This document shows positions 24,592 through 38,463 of a stretch of 64,000 nt of DNA, in pieces. The stretch comes from Dirofilaria immitis. Lineage: Eukaryota; Nematoda; Chromadorea; Rhabditida; Onchocercidae. A model generated the notes under the pieces. The model ran no database searches. It had not been told where the DNA came from and worked only from the letters and a program-made list of their open reading frames with translations. Within the stretch, counting starts at the first letter, position 1, and each line of letters starts with the position of its first letter. The stretch lies in the NCBI GenBank assembly GCA_024305405.1, contig JAKNDB010000105.1:3347501-3411500 (forward strand), given 5' to 3'. A program made the translations under genes and the position numbers.

Positions 24592-27500
24592 TCAGATCTT
24601 CCGACCCGCCTGACGCAAAAGATATTTTCGCAAGCTTTCCTGACGTTCTTTAAAACTTCTTTGGCGATTCTTTCCCCTTAGTTTGTGCCGTACCATTTGA
24701 AAATTTTTCCGCTTCATCAGCTCTCTATTCGTGCGTCCAACGTGAGCTCCCTAAAATTCACACGATGGTTAGATACTTTGCAAATAATCGTGAAAATTCG
24801 ACACTTTAAATCATAAACTCTTTAACTGTTAAGGGTGTTTTGGCTAAGTTTAAATCATAAAAAATCAACATAATTATTACAGCTTTTTTGGCTTCCCAAA
24901 TTGATGACGTCCCTCTCGACCTTTCCTTACTGCTTCCATTCGTTCTTCCTTCGTTTCTCTTCTTAATTTCTTGTGGAATTTTTCAATGTCTTTTAGCCGT
25001 GTCAAGCCATTTTCTTTATTGAGCCTGCATTAAGTTTTTTTTCAACAGATTCATGCAAACACAAACTTGTTAAGATTTAAAAGTAATAACATTGATTTAA
25101 TGTACGAAGAATCTTAAGAAACATTTAAGTGAAGGCAATTATAATGAGAGAAAAAAAGAAAATTTTGGATATAAATCCATATATATATACAAAATTTCCT
25201 TTTTTCTCCCGTATTATAATTGCCAGATATGACAACATTCCGCAACATTATTCCATCTTTAGAAGAACCTAATAAATAATAAAAAAATTTCCTAGCAATA
25301 TTTTCTTCCAGTTCTTCTTCCAATTTAACAGCAGTATTTTTCCTCTTTCCATCATATCCTACTTGTTGTTTCAAACGGAAAGCATTGATTTTGCAGAAAT
25401 CGTCTTGCGTCAAGATTCGAGCCTCACATATTTGTCTTGCTTTTTCTTTTCTTTCGAAGGATGTTGTTTTTTGATTATTCTAAATCATGACTTGGTTACG
25501 CTTTGTCTTATGTAAGCAATCATGAAACTTATTAATTTATGAACAAATCTTAGCTGCAATTCCAACGACAAAAATATTAGGTAAAAACGCAGCAGATTAA
25601 ATAGGATTTTCTTTTTCTTTATCACTTCTCTTTCATTCGGTCTTATTGAAATGTTTAAAGGAAATTATAAAAAAATGTCCAGTAAACCAAGTTATTAATA
25701 GATGATGCATATCATTTCCTTTTTTTCAGAAATAATTACCGTTTCAAGAATCGTCTTACTCGAAAAATTTTCATTTTCTACGCAAATACTGCTTACATTT
25801 AAGTGATTACCGAATGAATCCACACTTCCATCCATATCTAATGAATCTTTTTCAACAAATTCAGTGTCAAAATCAGTATCGTCGATTTCATTACTTTGCA
25901 TCTAATAATTATTTTGGACAATATTAGCATAAAAACATAACATTATAATATACCATATGTCGGCTTAAACGTAACTTTGCATTAAAAAAATCATTACATA
26001 AATGCACACAAAAAGAAAAGAATGATTTAAGAAGATTTCATCGTGAATTAAATTTACTGATTAGAAAATAAGTCTTAATCCACAGTTAGGATCAAATTTT
26101 ATTCGAAAAAATAAAGAATAATAGAAAAATATTCTTTTTCTTTAAACGTAATGAGTAGACATGAAAACTCGGCATACCAGATCAGCGTCAAGTGCATTGA
26201 CTCCTACTGATAGACATTCTACCCCTTCTACAAATTCTTTTGGATGTTCAACACCGAATTCAGTTATTTCCAAACCTTTTAGTACTTCTGTTGGCCTAAA
26301 AATATTTCAGGATATTACAGTTTATCATAATAAAAAATTAAACCATTAAACCATATTTCTATGCATACTAACCTGCCCTGATCCTTCTTATGTAAGAGCT
26401 TCGGATTGATAGTGCGGAACAGAGTAATGATAGCTCGTGCTGCCATGGATACGTTTTTATTTTTAAAACGCTTGTACTGAAAAAAACTCTTGATGCAAAA
26501 AAGCAAAAAAGTAAAGACCTAATAATTTTATGTAAAATAATGCTTTATGCTTTCTAAGTTATTCTAGCGATAATGGTCATTCTTAATAATTCAAAAACAA
26601 TTCACTATTTACTTGCTTTCTAACTATGTTAGTTTTGCAGCATAATATAAAGACGAGAACTATAATTTTCAATCATACTTATAATACAAAAACCTCCGAT
26701 ATTCCCTTATTTTGATAACGATATTTAGATCTTTTGACTCTCGATATATCCAGCGAAGCCTTACAAAGCGAAAAACAAAACGAAACGAATGCATACCTCA
26801 GTCAAATCTCTAAGCAAGTGCTCCGTTGCAGCGAATGGACAGATTGCAAATATTTCACGTATAGTATTCAATCCAACTGTCATTGCCTCAGATGTATTTC
26901 GATCAGAAACAAAGTTTTGAGCAATAACATATACCAACTGTTCAACAATATCTGGTGGTACCAGTTCATGACAAGCTTGCGCCACATAAAGCAATATTCT
27001 AGTAATCTAAAGAATCTGTATCCTAAATATTCTGCAATATTGAAATTGAAAGTTCCTATCTCGAAGTAAAGCATCAAATCTAGTAAACACGGAATAAAAT
27101 CAACTTTTTTGAAAAAATGTCTTCCTTAATTTCGGAAATCTAAAAAATTTATTCATAGAATATCTCTGTTATAGGGAATGAACCTCTCTTTGCTTCGGTT
27201 GGAGAAAGCGATGCATGTAGGAATAAAAAGATAATATTTGCAGTTTATGAGTTCCAATCATTCGAGCACACAGCGCCATGCAGAGAAGACGTGTTTCAAA
27301 TTTCTCATTTTTCCTACTTTCTAATAAGCCAAATAATCTCTCAGTAAATGTTTGAGCATCATATATATAGCGAATTGCTAATAAGTTGCAGAATTTTCCG
27401 GCATTCTCTTTTTGGATTTTCGATCAGTGTTTAATAGTTTCTTTGCTTTCATGAATTTTTCCTTCTTTTTCGAGTCTTTTTCGCAGCTTTATATGCAATG

Positions 27501-29649
27501 ACAATCTACAAAATATTTTAGTATTAAAATTTCTCTAAATAAAAATATTAATATCTCATGTTTAAGTCTCTAAAACCTAATTACATCTCTAAACTTCAAG
27601 TTCTTCGATAAAAAATGCACTTCTTTCAAAGTCTTCTGGTCTTCCTCTTCGTTTTCATTTTCATCGTTATCGGAATCGTCATCTTCCAAACAGCCAAGAA
27701 AAAATTTTATTGCTGCAATCTATAAATAGAAGAAATACATTACTCAAATCTGATAACTTTAAAATAGAAATCAAACGGTGAAATAATTTTTATATCTCGG
27801 TTTCTTTCGGAAGATCAATTATTATCACTAAAAATATTTATTAAATCCCGCATCTGTCACTTGTCTAAAATGCAACACGACTATTCGAATATTCAGCAAA
27901 TGATTATAGTGACAATTAAGAAAATATTTTGTTTTATTCTTTACTTAGTAATCAAACCGCCCATTGCCTTTGTTCTTGTCATAAAATGCAGTTATAATCA
28001 ACCTGAATACGTGAAATCTTGTGAAGACAGCACTCTGCCAAAGCGTTTGCTGTTTTAGCATCTCGCAGAAAACCCTTCCGAAATCCATCAATGAGTACCG
28101 GAAAATATTAAAAATCAAATAATCGAATAATAAAGTGAAAATTATATTTCACAATATTCTTCCAAAATTCTACCAATTCAGCTGTGCGTACTAAAACGGA
28201 TCGAGAGTCCCTCAATTTTGTGAACAAAATAGTTCGAACTTTCCATAACGTCTTTTGATCGCGATGATGTACTGCAAGTTTTTTCACAAAGATTTTTATT
28301 GATCTACAGATAAACTTCCTGAAAATCAAATAATGTGATTAATTTTTTTCTTTTTTTTCGTCCTACTCCTTTATTTACCTTAGTTGGTTGCAGAAAACAT
28401 TAGCTGATAGCAGAATAATTAATTCAACACTTTTCGTTTAATTAATTCAACAGCACTTATGGAAGGCGGTTCCAGAAATGGAAAAATTCATATGAAGAAT
28501 TTAAGCATTTAAGTAAAAAAATCAGAAACTAGCCTCAAATTTTTGTCCTCATAAGGAATAAGTGTGAAAAATAAGTCGATAATAGTCAACAAATCAATAA
28601 TTTTGCGATTTCGCATTATTATAAGAGCTTTGCAAAATGCCACACGAATCTGAAGGCATCTTTTATAATCAAATCTTATCAGTTCACGACGTAATTTATT
28701 TAGCTAGTAATTTCAATAATAAGATTAAAACCTAACAAATTCTTCCTCAATATATCATACTATTACTACTATAATTCGAAAAAAAAATTTCCTCCAAGTT
28801 TCCAGAAAGTTCAAAAAATTACCTCTGGGTCAAGTCCAGTCAATTGAGTGTTCAGAATTTCCATAATATTAGTTGCATATTCCTTACTCTCTTCTATAAA
28901 TGGAACTTATACTATTAAATTCAGAAAAGTCTATAATATATCAACAATTCCATAAGGTTTACTGAGATATAAAGAGACATAAATATGTGCCCAAAAGTAA
29001 AAATAAAAGATTCCCAACTGCAAAAAAATAAACTAACTCGGATAATGGCTACTAGTAGATGCTAAAAATTAATCAGTTCCAATAATAATTGCAAATCCGC
29101 ATGATTTAAATTGGATTGCAATTTCAATAACTGTATTGTTTTGATATAGAAACTGTATTGTTCCAAAAATTCCTCTTTGTATGATTCTGGATCTTTATTT
29201 ATCTGAAATAGATTTTATCACGTCAAACAAATTGGTGGATAAAATAAATACCTATATTCCTACCTATTTTTTATACTTACTAATAAAAGCAACTAGGATA
29301 CTCAATGCATGTTAATAACAATATATATTTAACTTAACAATTCCACTTTATAATTTCCATGTAGTCCAAAAATTATGGATAACTGTGGAAGAAAAAAACA
29401 GATCTGCAAACGACATAAGTTTATTAGCATATTTTCTAGTTTCCATCTATGAATTATCTCGATCTATCTTCCCAATATGGAGACAAAGATGGGTCGCTAA
29501 TACATTCCTAATATTTCCATATACCATTTACTAAATACATTTTTAATTAAGCGTAAAAGAAGGTGACAAAATTCAGTCTTTTAATATATAATAAAAAAGC
29601 ATACCAATTCCTGTAACAAACCAAGATTTGTTTCTAGATGAGGCGGCAT
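24592..29649 (-). CDS. SDAD1: SDAD1 / SDA1 homolog, 60S ribosome biogenesis and nuclear export factor
   Basis: Exons in transcript order: 29649-29605, 29202-29038, 28893-28823, 28649-28534, 28318-28153, 28074-28003, 27719-27585, 27505-27184, 27006-26797, 26476-26373, 26295-26178, 25901-25740, 25479-about 25269 (end uncertain), 25024-24881, 24750-24592. Family landmarks run in order: [15 protein letters not shown] near the start, [13 protein letters not shown], an acidic stretch after [71 protein letters not shown], and the C-terminal [19 protein letters not shown]. About 730 residues, against 687 in human. Four single-base losses (near 29064, 27466, 27394 and 24884) break the frame. SDA1 proteins act in the nucleus on pre-60S particles. 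A TTTCAG acceptor 9 bases before the ATG suggests trans-splicing. AATAAA follows the stop closely. Confidence 0.92.
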
Positions 29650-30071
29650 TGTTCCAACCTGAAATGAGTGACATGTCAACACTGGATATGAAATGACTTC
29701 ACGTAAATGCCAAAATCAATTGTAAAAAGGATATCAACAGACATAACTTCTTAGAGATTTTATGACAAACATCAATATTATAGCCCTAAATCGAAAACTT
29801 GAGTAGCAGGCCGCAATGTACTTCACGGTTACGGACTAAGCAACCCGGAAAGTTAGTTGGTGACTAATAGATTGATTCATTGTTAGTATGAATCATTGGT
29901 AAGGATTGGTAGAGAGCTGTGTCAATTTGTGAGAAGTTTAGTAATACAAATACAATATATGAAGGAAGTTACTGACAAGACAGAATGAAGAAGGTAGGAA
30001 CAAATAGGATAAAATATATTATTTGAATTGAGATTTAATTCATATCTAAATAGGCGAAGATGTAATTTGAG
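29650..30071. promoter_or_regulatory. 422-bp divergent intergenic region (SDAD1 / TELO2 shared promoter)
   Basis: The start codons of SDAD1 (minus) and TELO2 (plus) are 422 bp apart, head to head. Both starts sit just after an AG that can serve as a splice-leader acceptor. No core promoter motif was recognised. Bidirectional promoter activity is inferred from layout. Confidence 0.5.
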
Positions 30072-33000
30072 ATGTGTGACAAAGAGCTGGATGCCTTGAG
30101 CAGTGCTAGAAGCAGATCTGAATTGCTCGTTGCCCTTCAAAACGTTCTGCAGGTAAGTAAACGTTATTTTCTTCTCCTCGGTATTGAATACATGTACTCG
30201 TCAAGTAAGTGTCTGGATACAAAATCAGGTTGAATTTAATCCTACAAATTAATCAATTATTACAGTTAAATCATATATTAATATTGTGCATCGTATATTA
30301 CTGTGTTCCAATAATTTATACAGGGATTAAATTTTGGAATAATTCAAAATTTATTAATTAAAAAATTGGCTATTCAATTTTGACTTTAATATTGATTAAT
30401 TTATTGCATTTCAAAATATTATTGAAGCAAATTTGAATTTTGCCTTTAAATAAGTTTACAGACCGAATAACTCTAGTTTATTTATTTATTTATTTATGAA
30501 ATTTCTTATTGTTATTTTAATAGATGCAGTGGTTATAGTTCTGTTCTTTCCGATCTATTCCTGTAGTTTTTTACTTTTTTCCGCAGTTTACATCTATCCG
30601 CACAGTTTTTTACTTGTTTTCGCAATCTACGTCTATGCACAAAATTTTCGAAAGTTTCCATTGTTTCCAGCTTTCTATGGATATATATAATTTCAGTGTA
30701 TATCATCACTGGAAAAATCGCTGTTTACGAAATACCGGATACTTACCCAATTAGTTAACATTTTTCATCCTTCTGTACTTGGTAACTTTTTTTCACTTTG
30801 ATAATTGGAATACTTAATTAGCGACAAAAATTAGACTAATAAATTTGGAAATAATGAATATCGATAGGACTTAGTAAAATTGAAAATAAAGGTTAAAATT
30901 TTTGAAAAATGCTAAGCATTTGAAAAGTTAAGGAACACGGATATCACATTTAATATCAGATCCATTAAATGAATAAAAGGGTTTTTTTATTAGGTTAAAA
31001 AGTGCAAATGATAGAAGAAAAATTACAATTCATTAATCAAAAATGAATTGAAGACTTCTTTGATACTGAATTAAATCCAGTATACCGAAATACATAGCAA
31101 TATTTCCAGTGGACGATGCAAAAGATTAGCAAGTAAAAGAAGTCTTGTTTCGAATTAGCGGGTAAAAAGCGTTGTTTCGATCTTGATAAATTATATTCTT
31201 TAGTTTTGCTGAAATGTAATTTGAGCAAAACTGTAGAGCATCAAGTATGAAATAACATTAAAACTGACGTCATTTGGTTACGAATGTTTTGATTATTCTC
31301 TGAATAATCATCGACGAACATTTTTTCATTTTTTTCTGATATGGAATTCGTACTCATTTTAAAAAAGAAAAGATTCATCCGAAATTGCAGGTCTTTTAAC
31401 AGTGAATGAATTCAAGGAGTTGTTCACAGCGCTGTTTCGTTCAGCTCCAGTAGAGGATGCTTTATTCGTTTTGATCAATGCTTTACATTCTTGTGATAGC
31501 TCTCAGATGTTTCGCTTGCAACATATAATAATTTTACTAGATGATATAGAGAAAACGCGTTTAGAATCATTACTTGTCGACAGCATTGAGAAAGATCCGA
31601 ATGATAGTGAGCAACTAATTACTTATTTGCTTATTTTTCATTACATATATCATGCTGGTTTCTTTTACGTTTTCTTACTGCATGTGTGTACGAATAGTCC
31701 ATCTATCTATCAGAAACCTGTTTAAAATAATTCATATCTCAGATATGTTTAATATGCTAGCACATTTCTAAGAGATGATATTTTTAATTTTTTTCTTTTT
31801 GAGAAGAGAATATGTCAAGATACACTGATTATACTTTGATTATTATAATCCGCAGTATTATGCAGCAAATATTATATATTGAAATTTCAGTAGACTGGAA
31901 TGCTAAACAGGGGAATTATGCAGACTTTTGGGTCAAACTACGTGTTTGATGCACAATGCATTCGGAAATTCTCATCTTTCAGATTCAGTTAGTTTTAATT
32001 TTCAGCATCTTTTTACATGTAAAACTCAAGAATTTTTGATTATTCAACACAAAATGAATTGACTTTGGAATTCAATTTTATGGAATACTTTAATTCTTTG
32101 AATACATCAATTTTTTTCGTTGTAGCAACAAAAAGTGCTACTTTCAACATTTGGACTGTCCTAAAGATTTATTATTGTGTTTTAATTTTTCAAGATTAAG
32201 TCGGACGACTCATTTCTCAAGGCATATTTAAACAACCATTGGATTTATTTACTGAATTCACTGAAAACTGCTCTCATGAGTGCAGTGAAGAAATGTCAAA
32301 ATGCGAAGAATGTGAACATGGGATTCCTGGCAGGCATCATTTATGAGCTGAGCCGCGGCGATATTGTTGTTAATCTTTATTTTTGCATTTTATCTCCAAA
32401 ACTAAGCTTTTTATTCTCTGAGAGAGAACAATAATTTTTTCAAAATCAGATTGCTGACTTACGGATGTAAGTTATGACTTCTAATTATTATTTCATCTAA
32501 TTTTTATTTCCAGACATTTCGGACATTCATAACCTGGTTGGGGTCTCAAGTAAGTGACGTAATTTGGAACCGTATTAGCGCGAGGTTGCTTACGGATACT
32601 TCAAACGGCATAGCTCATTCAGAAAATCTGCTCGTATTAGTGTTACTTGCAACAAAAGATGGCGAAATGCTCCATGTATGGTTTGATGAGATAATAATAG
32701 AAATGATGTGGACCTTTCGCAAAAGTATGAGGCAAAATGATAAACATGTAACATTATTGAGAGACATGAAGTAAAATGATGTCTAACTGACCAAAAATTA
32801 AGTTAGCATTTGCTTAATTATTTTAGTAAACCCTTTCTTCTCACCTTTAGTCAGTTGACAAGTCCTGTTAATATCAAGAGTTACTTACCTTAATGAAATT
32901 ACGTCTTGCAGAAATTGTTTGGTAATGAAATATACAAAAACCGGATAGTGAGACGGATTTTTTTGAAAAGCGCTTTTTATCAAAATTTTTCCTTCGATAG

Positions 33001-36000
33001 AACAAATTCCAAAAAATTGGCTACTTGTTTGTATTTCGGTAACAATCAGACCTGTGGTAATAATTTTTTTAATTTTTTTTTGTACGAAGTTTGTAGAATC
33101 GCTATCATTACGAAATCTTGCGTTATCGTAAAACATAGTATATGTCCATTTCTACTTTTAGTATTGATTTATTTTAATAAATTGATCTTTCTTTTAGTGG
33201 GCCAAAATTTTCCTTCTAGATCTGCATAAATGTTTGCACTAATTTTGTAAAATCATTTTTGTAATTTGCTAGAAAGTCTACATTTAGACTTTTTATTCCA
33301 CCTAGTTCTAACTTGTTTTCCAGCTTATCTAATTATTTAATTCTTAATTATAAAATTTATTATTATTTGTATTCATACAACATTTATATAGAGTTGACAT
33401 TTAATTGCCTATTACAGATAATGGACCATGGAGTACGTTACATCAAGATACGATCTGCGCAGCTATGAATGTTTGGGTAAATGCTATCCATGTTAATCAT
33501 TCCTCTGATGAACAGTTGGATTATATTGATGTTGTGCTTCTCAACTTTGTCAAATATGCTAAGTAAGTTTTGTTTTGTTAAGATCAGTACGGCTTAGGAA
33601 TAGTGAAGGATTTTTGGACTTCTCTTCTTTCTAAGAAAAATTTCTTAGTTACCTGGAAATATGCTCAAAGCAGATGTCTGTTTTAATTTCTAAATACTTT
33701 TTTTTTTTTAAGTAATCTTTTAAAATGCTGCAAATTTGAAATTACTGTTACAGTTCTCTTATTTTGATTGTTATATATCAAATAATTATGGAATCATTAC
33801 ACATCATATAAAATGTAGCATTGTTACCTTGAAAGAAGTAAAATTTATTGTTGGTTTTAATAGATTATTGAAAGATATGATTAAACATTAGTTTTCTTTT
33901 TGTCAAAAATTATGAGCTTTAAAACTGGAAAGTTTTAGTGAGCGAATACGTCGTGTTGTTTCATCTGAAGTTATTACTAAAATGACTGCTGGTATGAACA
34001 TCCGTCTCAATTGCACTGACATTCGGCGTAGGTTAAGAGGAATGTTTGTATCGGGTATATTTCCACTGTTTTTTTATTGTTTTATTTTAGAGACATTTAA
34101 AAGTCCGCAAGAGGAATCCTTTTTTCAGTAACAGGATTTTATAATTAAAAGTTAAAATATGTGGAATAATGCAAAACTAATATTATTATGCTTTTAGAAC
34201 TATATTTCTTTAGAAGTACTTACGAATTGGTTTTCGTTGGGTGAACTGAAATTTGAATTCCCTGTTGAAGCAAATGAGATCATGATAGATTTGAAGAAGA
34301 TTGTGGATGATGAATATAACATTGATGTGAAGCCTGATAAAAATGGCATTGAAGAGAAGAAAGTGATAGAACTGGAAACGCAGAATGTGCGGAATGATGT
34401 AGATAAAATTGATAGCGATGATGATGACTTCCTGAATATGAAATTCCTGCAGGAGAATTGATTCTGAAAAAGGTTTACATATTTAATAAAAAAATTTCAT
34501 TGGATACTGACATTTATTTTGGTAGAGCAAATATGTATTATAGGTTATGAAATATATTTACTTTTCGCTACTTGTGACAGAAGATAGAATGATTGTTATT
34601 AGCGTTTAAAAGACTTTGCTTGTTTAGATTTTCTAAAATTTACAATTATCTGCATCTAAAGCAAAGCAAAAAATGCTTGTCACTTTTCTGTTTTATTCTT
34701 CATTTTTATTTTTTGTCTTTTCAGGAAGAAAATGATGAAGAATATCGCTGTGTAGAAATCCCATATTATATTAGGGATTGTATTGAGTTGCTCAATGAGC
34801 AGAATGATTGTGCCAAATTTGAGGCTGCATTCAATGCTCTGAAACCAATGATTAGGTAAATGTTTAATCTTTGATTTTGCATAAACGCATCTAATTTTTG
34901 TTCTTTCGAGTTAAAAAGATGTGGTAAAATAGTGATAATTTAACAACTCGAAAGAATATCAAAACTTACCATTTTTTGTATCTGTATGAGTTGAAAATAG
35001 ACAGACAATAATTCGGTCAATCACAATAATTCGGTCAAACAATCACATATCAGTAATAGTCATATATATATTCATCTAATGGATCATATATTATTGTCAC
35101 AGCACTGCAATATTAAGGCTTGGGACATTTTTTGAGGTTAATAATGATGAGAAATCTTAAACAGTTTATGAAAAAGTATTCATTCTATGAAGGAAAAAGA
35201 TATCCAGAGAGTATTCAGTTAATCTCATTTTATAATTTAATTTGGTTAGTATATTAAACATCCATAATGATTTCTATGTGTTTGGAGTAATTTCAGACGA
35301 CGAGCTGTTGGTTATGAACAATCCGCGGAAGAACTACTCTGCCGACTTATTGATCTTAGTGATCGCTTCAAAATTGAACATTTCCAGGTATTTGTGCTAA
35401 TTAATAGAATAGTACGAGTAACATATATACTATTATTATATTCAAGTTGACCGGATTAATTCTATTTTTTCTGCGTCATTCTGATGCAGCCTGACTTTTG
35501 TTCAGAACTTTAAAACTCATTCTTGTTACTTACTGAATGCTTCTCAGAAATGCGCTATGTGCTAAAAATAACGAATTTTGGAATGGGATTAATTTGGGTT
35601 TCGAATGAACAAATTTTCTAAAAATTTTTGTTGTTAGATCCATATATGTATACTGTTATTTGCAGGAGAAGCGACTACAGCTTATTGAATCATGTCTAGT
35701 GACGAGTCCTTATCTGGGAAATGTAGCTATTGATGTCATGTTTTCGAGAAAGTTTGTTGAATTTGGTTATTACATATTAAATTCAATTTAATTCATGTAT
35801 TGACAAAAGGTAAATATTTTTTGTTTATCTATATTTCTGTCATTTCATTTTCAGATGTTCAATGATGAATAGATATATCGTTTTAAAGGCTCTATCAGAT
35901 GCGGCGTCAGAATATTCATCTCCAGCCGGAATTGTCGAAAATCCAGCCATCGAAATTCCAAAAAACGGAGGTGATGTTGAAGGGCATGTCTCTCTCTGGT

Positions 36001-37668
36001 TAATATAAATTTTTAGTAATTTAATTCTGGAACATTTTTGCTGAAGACATCTGACAGTTTTCAGCTATATAATCTGGTTTTTTTGTTCTAAATTATGAGA
36101 TTTAAGTTTGATGGTCAAGCGATAAGAAATCTTTCTCATAAAATGTTACCATATACGAATTTATCCATGCAGTTTAGATAATAAAATTTTAAGCGATGGC
36201 GATGGAAAACTGATCTCCAAGACAAAACTTTTCGTGAGAGCACCAATTACGATGTTAAAGGAAAACAGATTTACACCAATAGCAAATTCCTTCTTCTATC
36301 CCTTGACTGCAATCGATCAGCATCGTGAACATCTTGATCTCATTGTTAGTCTTTCATTTAGATATGTGAATAAATTTATATCAGGAATGTTCAGACTATG
36401 GTGTTTTTTTAATATAAAAAGAGATTTCTTATTTCAGGGAGAGATTCGGAATTACTGAGTAAGATTCTTTTCTGTATGGCTCATTTGATCAAATGTTCTG
36501 GCACTTCTCCATGTACGCTTAGAATGTGTAGGTATGTTGACTGAATGGAACTGTTGGCTTGTCTTTCAATTTTAGATAATTGTAAAGTTTGCCAAAATAA
36601 AATTTGAGTTAAATAACTTTGGTCATGTTTAAAATGACCTGAAGTTTGAATTTTTCGGCATCGAAAGTTTCAAATATCTCCTTACTTATTCTTGATAACC
36701 TGAACGTTCTTTTGAATATGATAGATATTTGTTCTTGCCTTTGAACAGCAGACTAAAAATATCCTCATATTAATAAACAATAAGCCAAATGAAATAAGAA
36801 AAATTATGCATTATTTTTTAAGGAGAAAATGACTGTTTTTAGATCCTTTCATATCAAGCGTCAAATTTTCAGCATTGTTGGATAAGATTAAAAGATTTTT
36901 TTATTAGTGATTCCGTCAGAATATGTTAGATGACTTGTTGACCGAGAACTTCCAAATTAATTTCTGAGAAACACAGCATGTGATTTCGCCAAGTAATCTG
37001 AATAAGAATTAGGGAGGGATTGAATTCAAATCAAGTGTAATATACTTGATATAAATAGCATTTTATCCAATGTCGAGTTTCCGCATCAATTATGTGTGGA
37101 TGAGCAGTACTATGTTTCTATCATGTTTCTTACTTTTCATTCAGTACTTTGGCTCATTTGCTCATTCCACTGCGACATAATACGAATTTTGCGGTCAGAC
37201 AAGCTGTACTTTTTGCTATACTTCTATTTGCTTATCCTTATCAACGGAAATAATACTGCAGTTCTATTCAGGTAAATGATATATTTTTGTTTTAGTTTTA
37301 TTTATTCTGATAGAAAAATCATCGTTATAGGTGCCAGAGTTTTATCTATCCGACCTAATGATTTAATGATGCTAGTGAGAGTACGTAGTAGCTTTTTTTC
37401 TGTTATCCAGTGCAAGTGTTCTAAGCAAAATTTATACTAAAGAACTATTAGATGGAATGAGTTTAATAGAAATTCGAAGTTTTACAATCTATAAATTTTG
37501 TTATATTTGAATTATATTTTAATGACGATTGTATTCCGTATAGAAGAATTATCCGATTGGTTCGAGTATACTACAAAACTAGCTGAAGCTGATCCATCGA
37601 TAGAATGTAGGCAGATAGCACAAATAGCTGCTGAAACCATTGCTGGAATTATTTCTGTGGGCGAATAA
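30072..37668 (+). CDS. TELO2: TELO2 / CLK-2 (Tel2) homolog, TTT complex subunit
   Basis: Tel2 works with TTI1 and TTI2 to stabilise PIKK kinases such as mTOR, ATM and ATR; the C. elegans ortholog is clk-2/rad-5. Secure exons: 30072-30152, 33418-33562, 33933-34054, 34214-34472, 34725-34855, 35297-35387, 35666-35751, 35855-35970, 36178-36344, 36438-36531, 37145-37271, 37544-37668. Likely N-terminal exons with open ends start near 31390, 31893, 32203 and 32514. Landmarks: EFKELFTALFRSAPVEDALF, MNIRLNCTDIRRRLRGMFVS, the acidic DKIDSDDDDFLN, IPYYIRDCIELLNEQNDCAK, RFTPIANSFFYPLTA and AEADPSIECRQIAQIAAETI near the end. Single-base losses near 34437, 36438 and 37250 break the frame; restoring each also fixes the next intron phase. 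One exon between 30153 and 31389 was not found. Confidence 0.9.
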
Positions 37669-38463
37669 CAAATCAGTGATACTGACAGGCAAAGTTCCTA
37701 GAGTACTGAAAAATTGTTGAGTCCTTTTTCTTGATGATCGAAAAACCTAATTTGTTTGGAGTATCTCTATTTAAATTCGGAAAATATTGTGAAAATGATT
37801 ATTATATTCTATCATGTAAAAGAATTTCTTGTTTTGGCTTTATATATTTATATTTCTGTGGATTTAAAAATTTTGCAAAATTTCAGTTGATAAATTTATA
37901 TAAAATTGCTTTCATTTTGAGTATTAAAAATCAGTCTTTTCTCTAATATGATATTTTATTCACAAATTATTCTAAGATGGTAATTTGACTAAATATTTTT
38001 TTGAAGAAATGTTTCTTTATTGAGATGATAATTTTATTAAAAGAAATCGTATAAATTTAAATCTAATATTGATCCATTAATATTTGCAAAAATAAGAAAT
38101 GATTTTAAATTACCGTTTCTTTTCTTTATTAATAATATTTTGGAAATTTTATCAGTGCTTTTTTTTGTATTTATGGCACATATTCTTTCGTTTCTTCCTT
38201 ATTGATCTACTGAAGCACTAAGCACTAGCGTAAATTAAGTTAAAATAATTTCTCCATATAGATTTTGAAATAATGGTACAAAGTGGGTTTTTCGTAAATG
38301 ATCTGCAATTATATCGGTAAAATAAGCGTTTTAGTTAGTATTACGAAACAATTGCTGAATGAATATTTATTTTAATTCTAAAATTTTACATTAGAGAAAT
38401 TCTTGAAAAGATTCTTGGAATAAACTTGCTAGTTCGTTATCAAAAATCTACGTATCACGTTTT
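37669..38463. other. Convergent 3-prime intergenic region
   Basis: Lies between the ends of TELO2 (plus) and the ODR-2/HOT gene (minus). On the minus strand an AATAAA at 38366-38371 is a candidate polyadenylation signal for the latter. No gene seen. Confidence 0.55.

Noticed and set aside
30496..30690. 64-codon plus-strand frame within the first TELO2 intron region
   Set aside because: Hydrophobic low-complexity repeats of SFLL/YIYPHS type that do not fit the TELO2 N-terminus or its phase.
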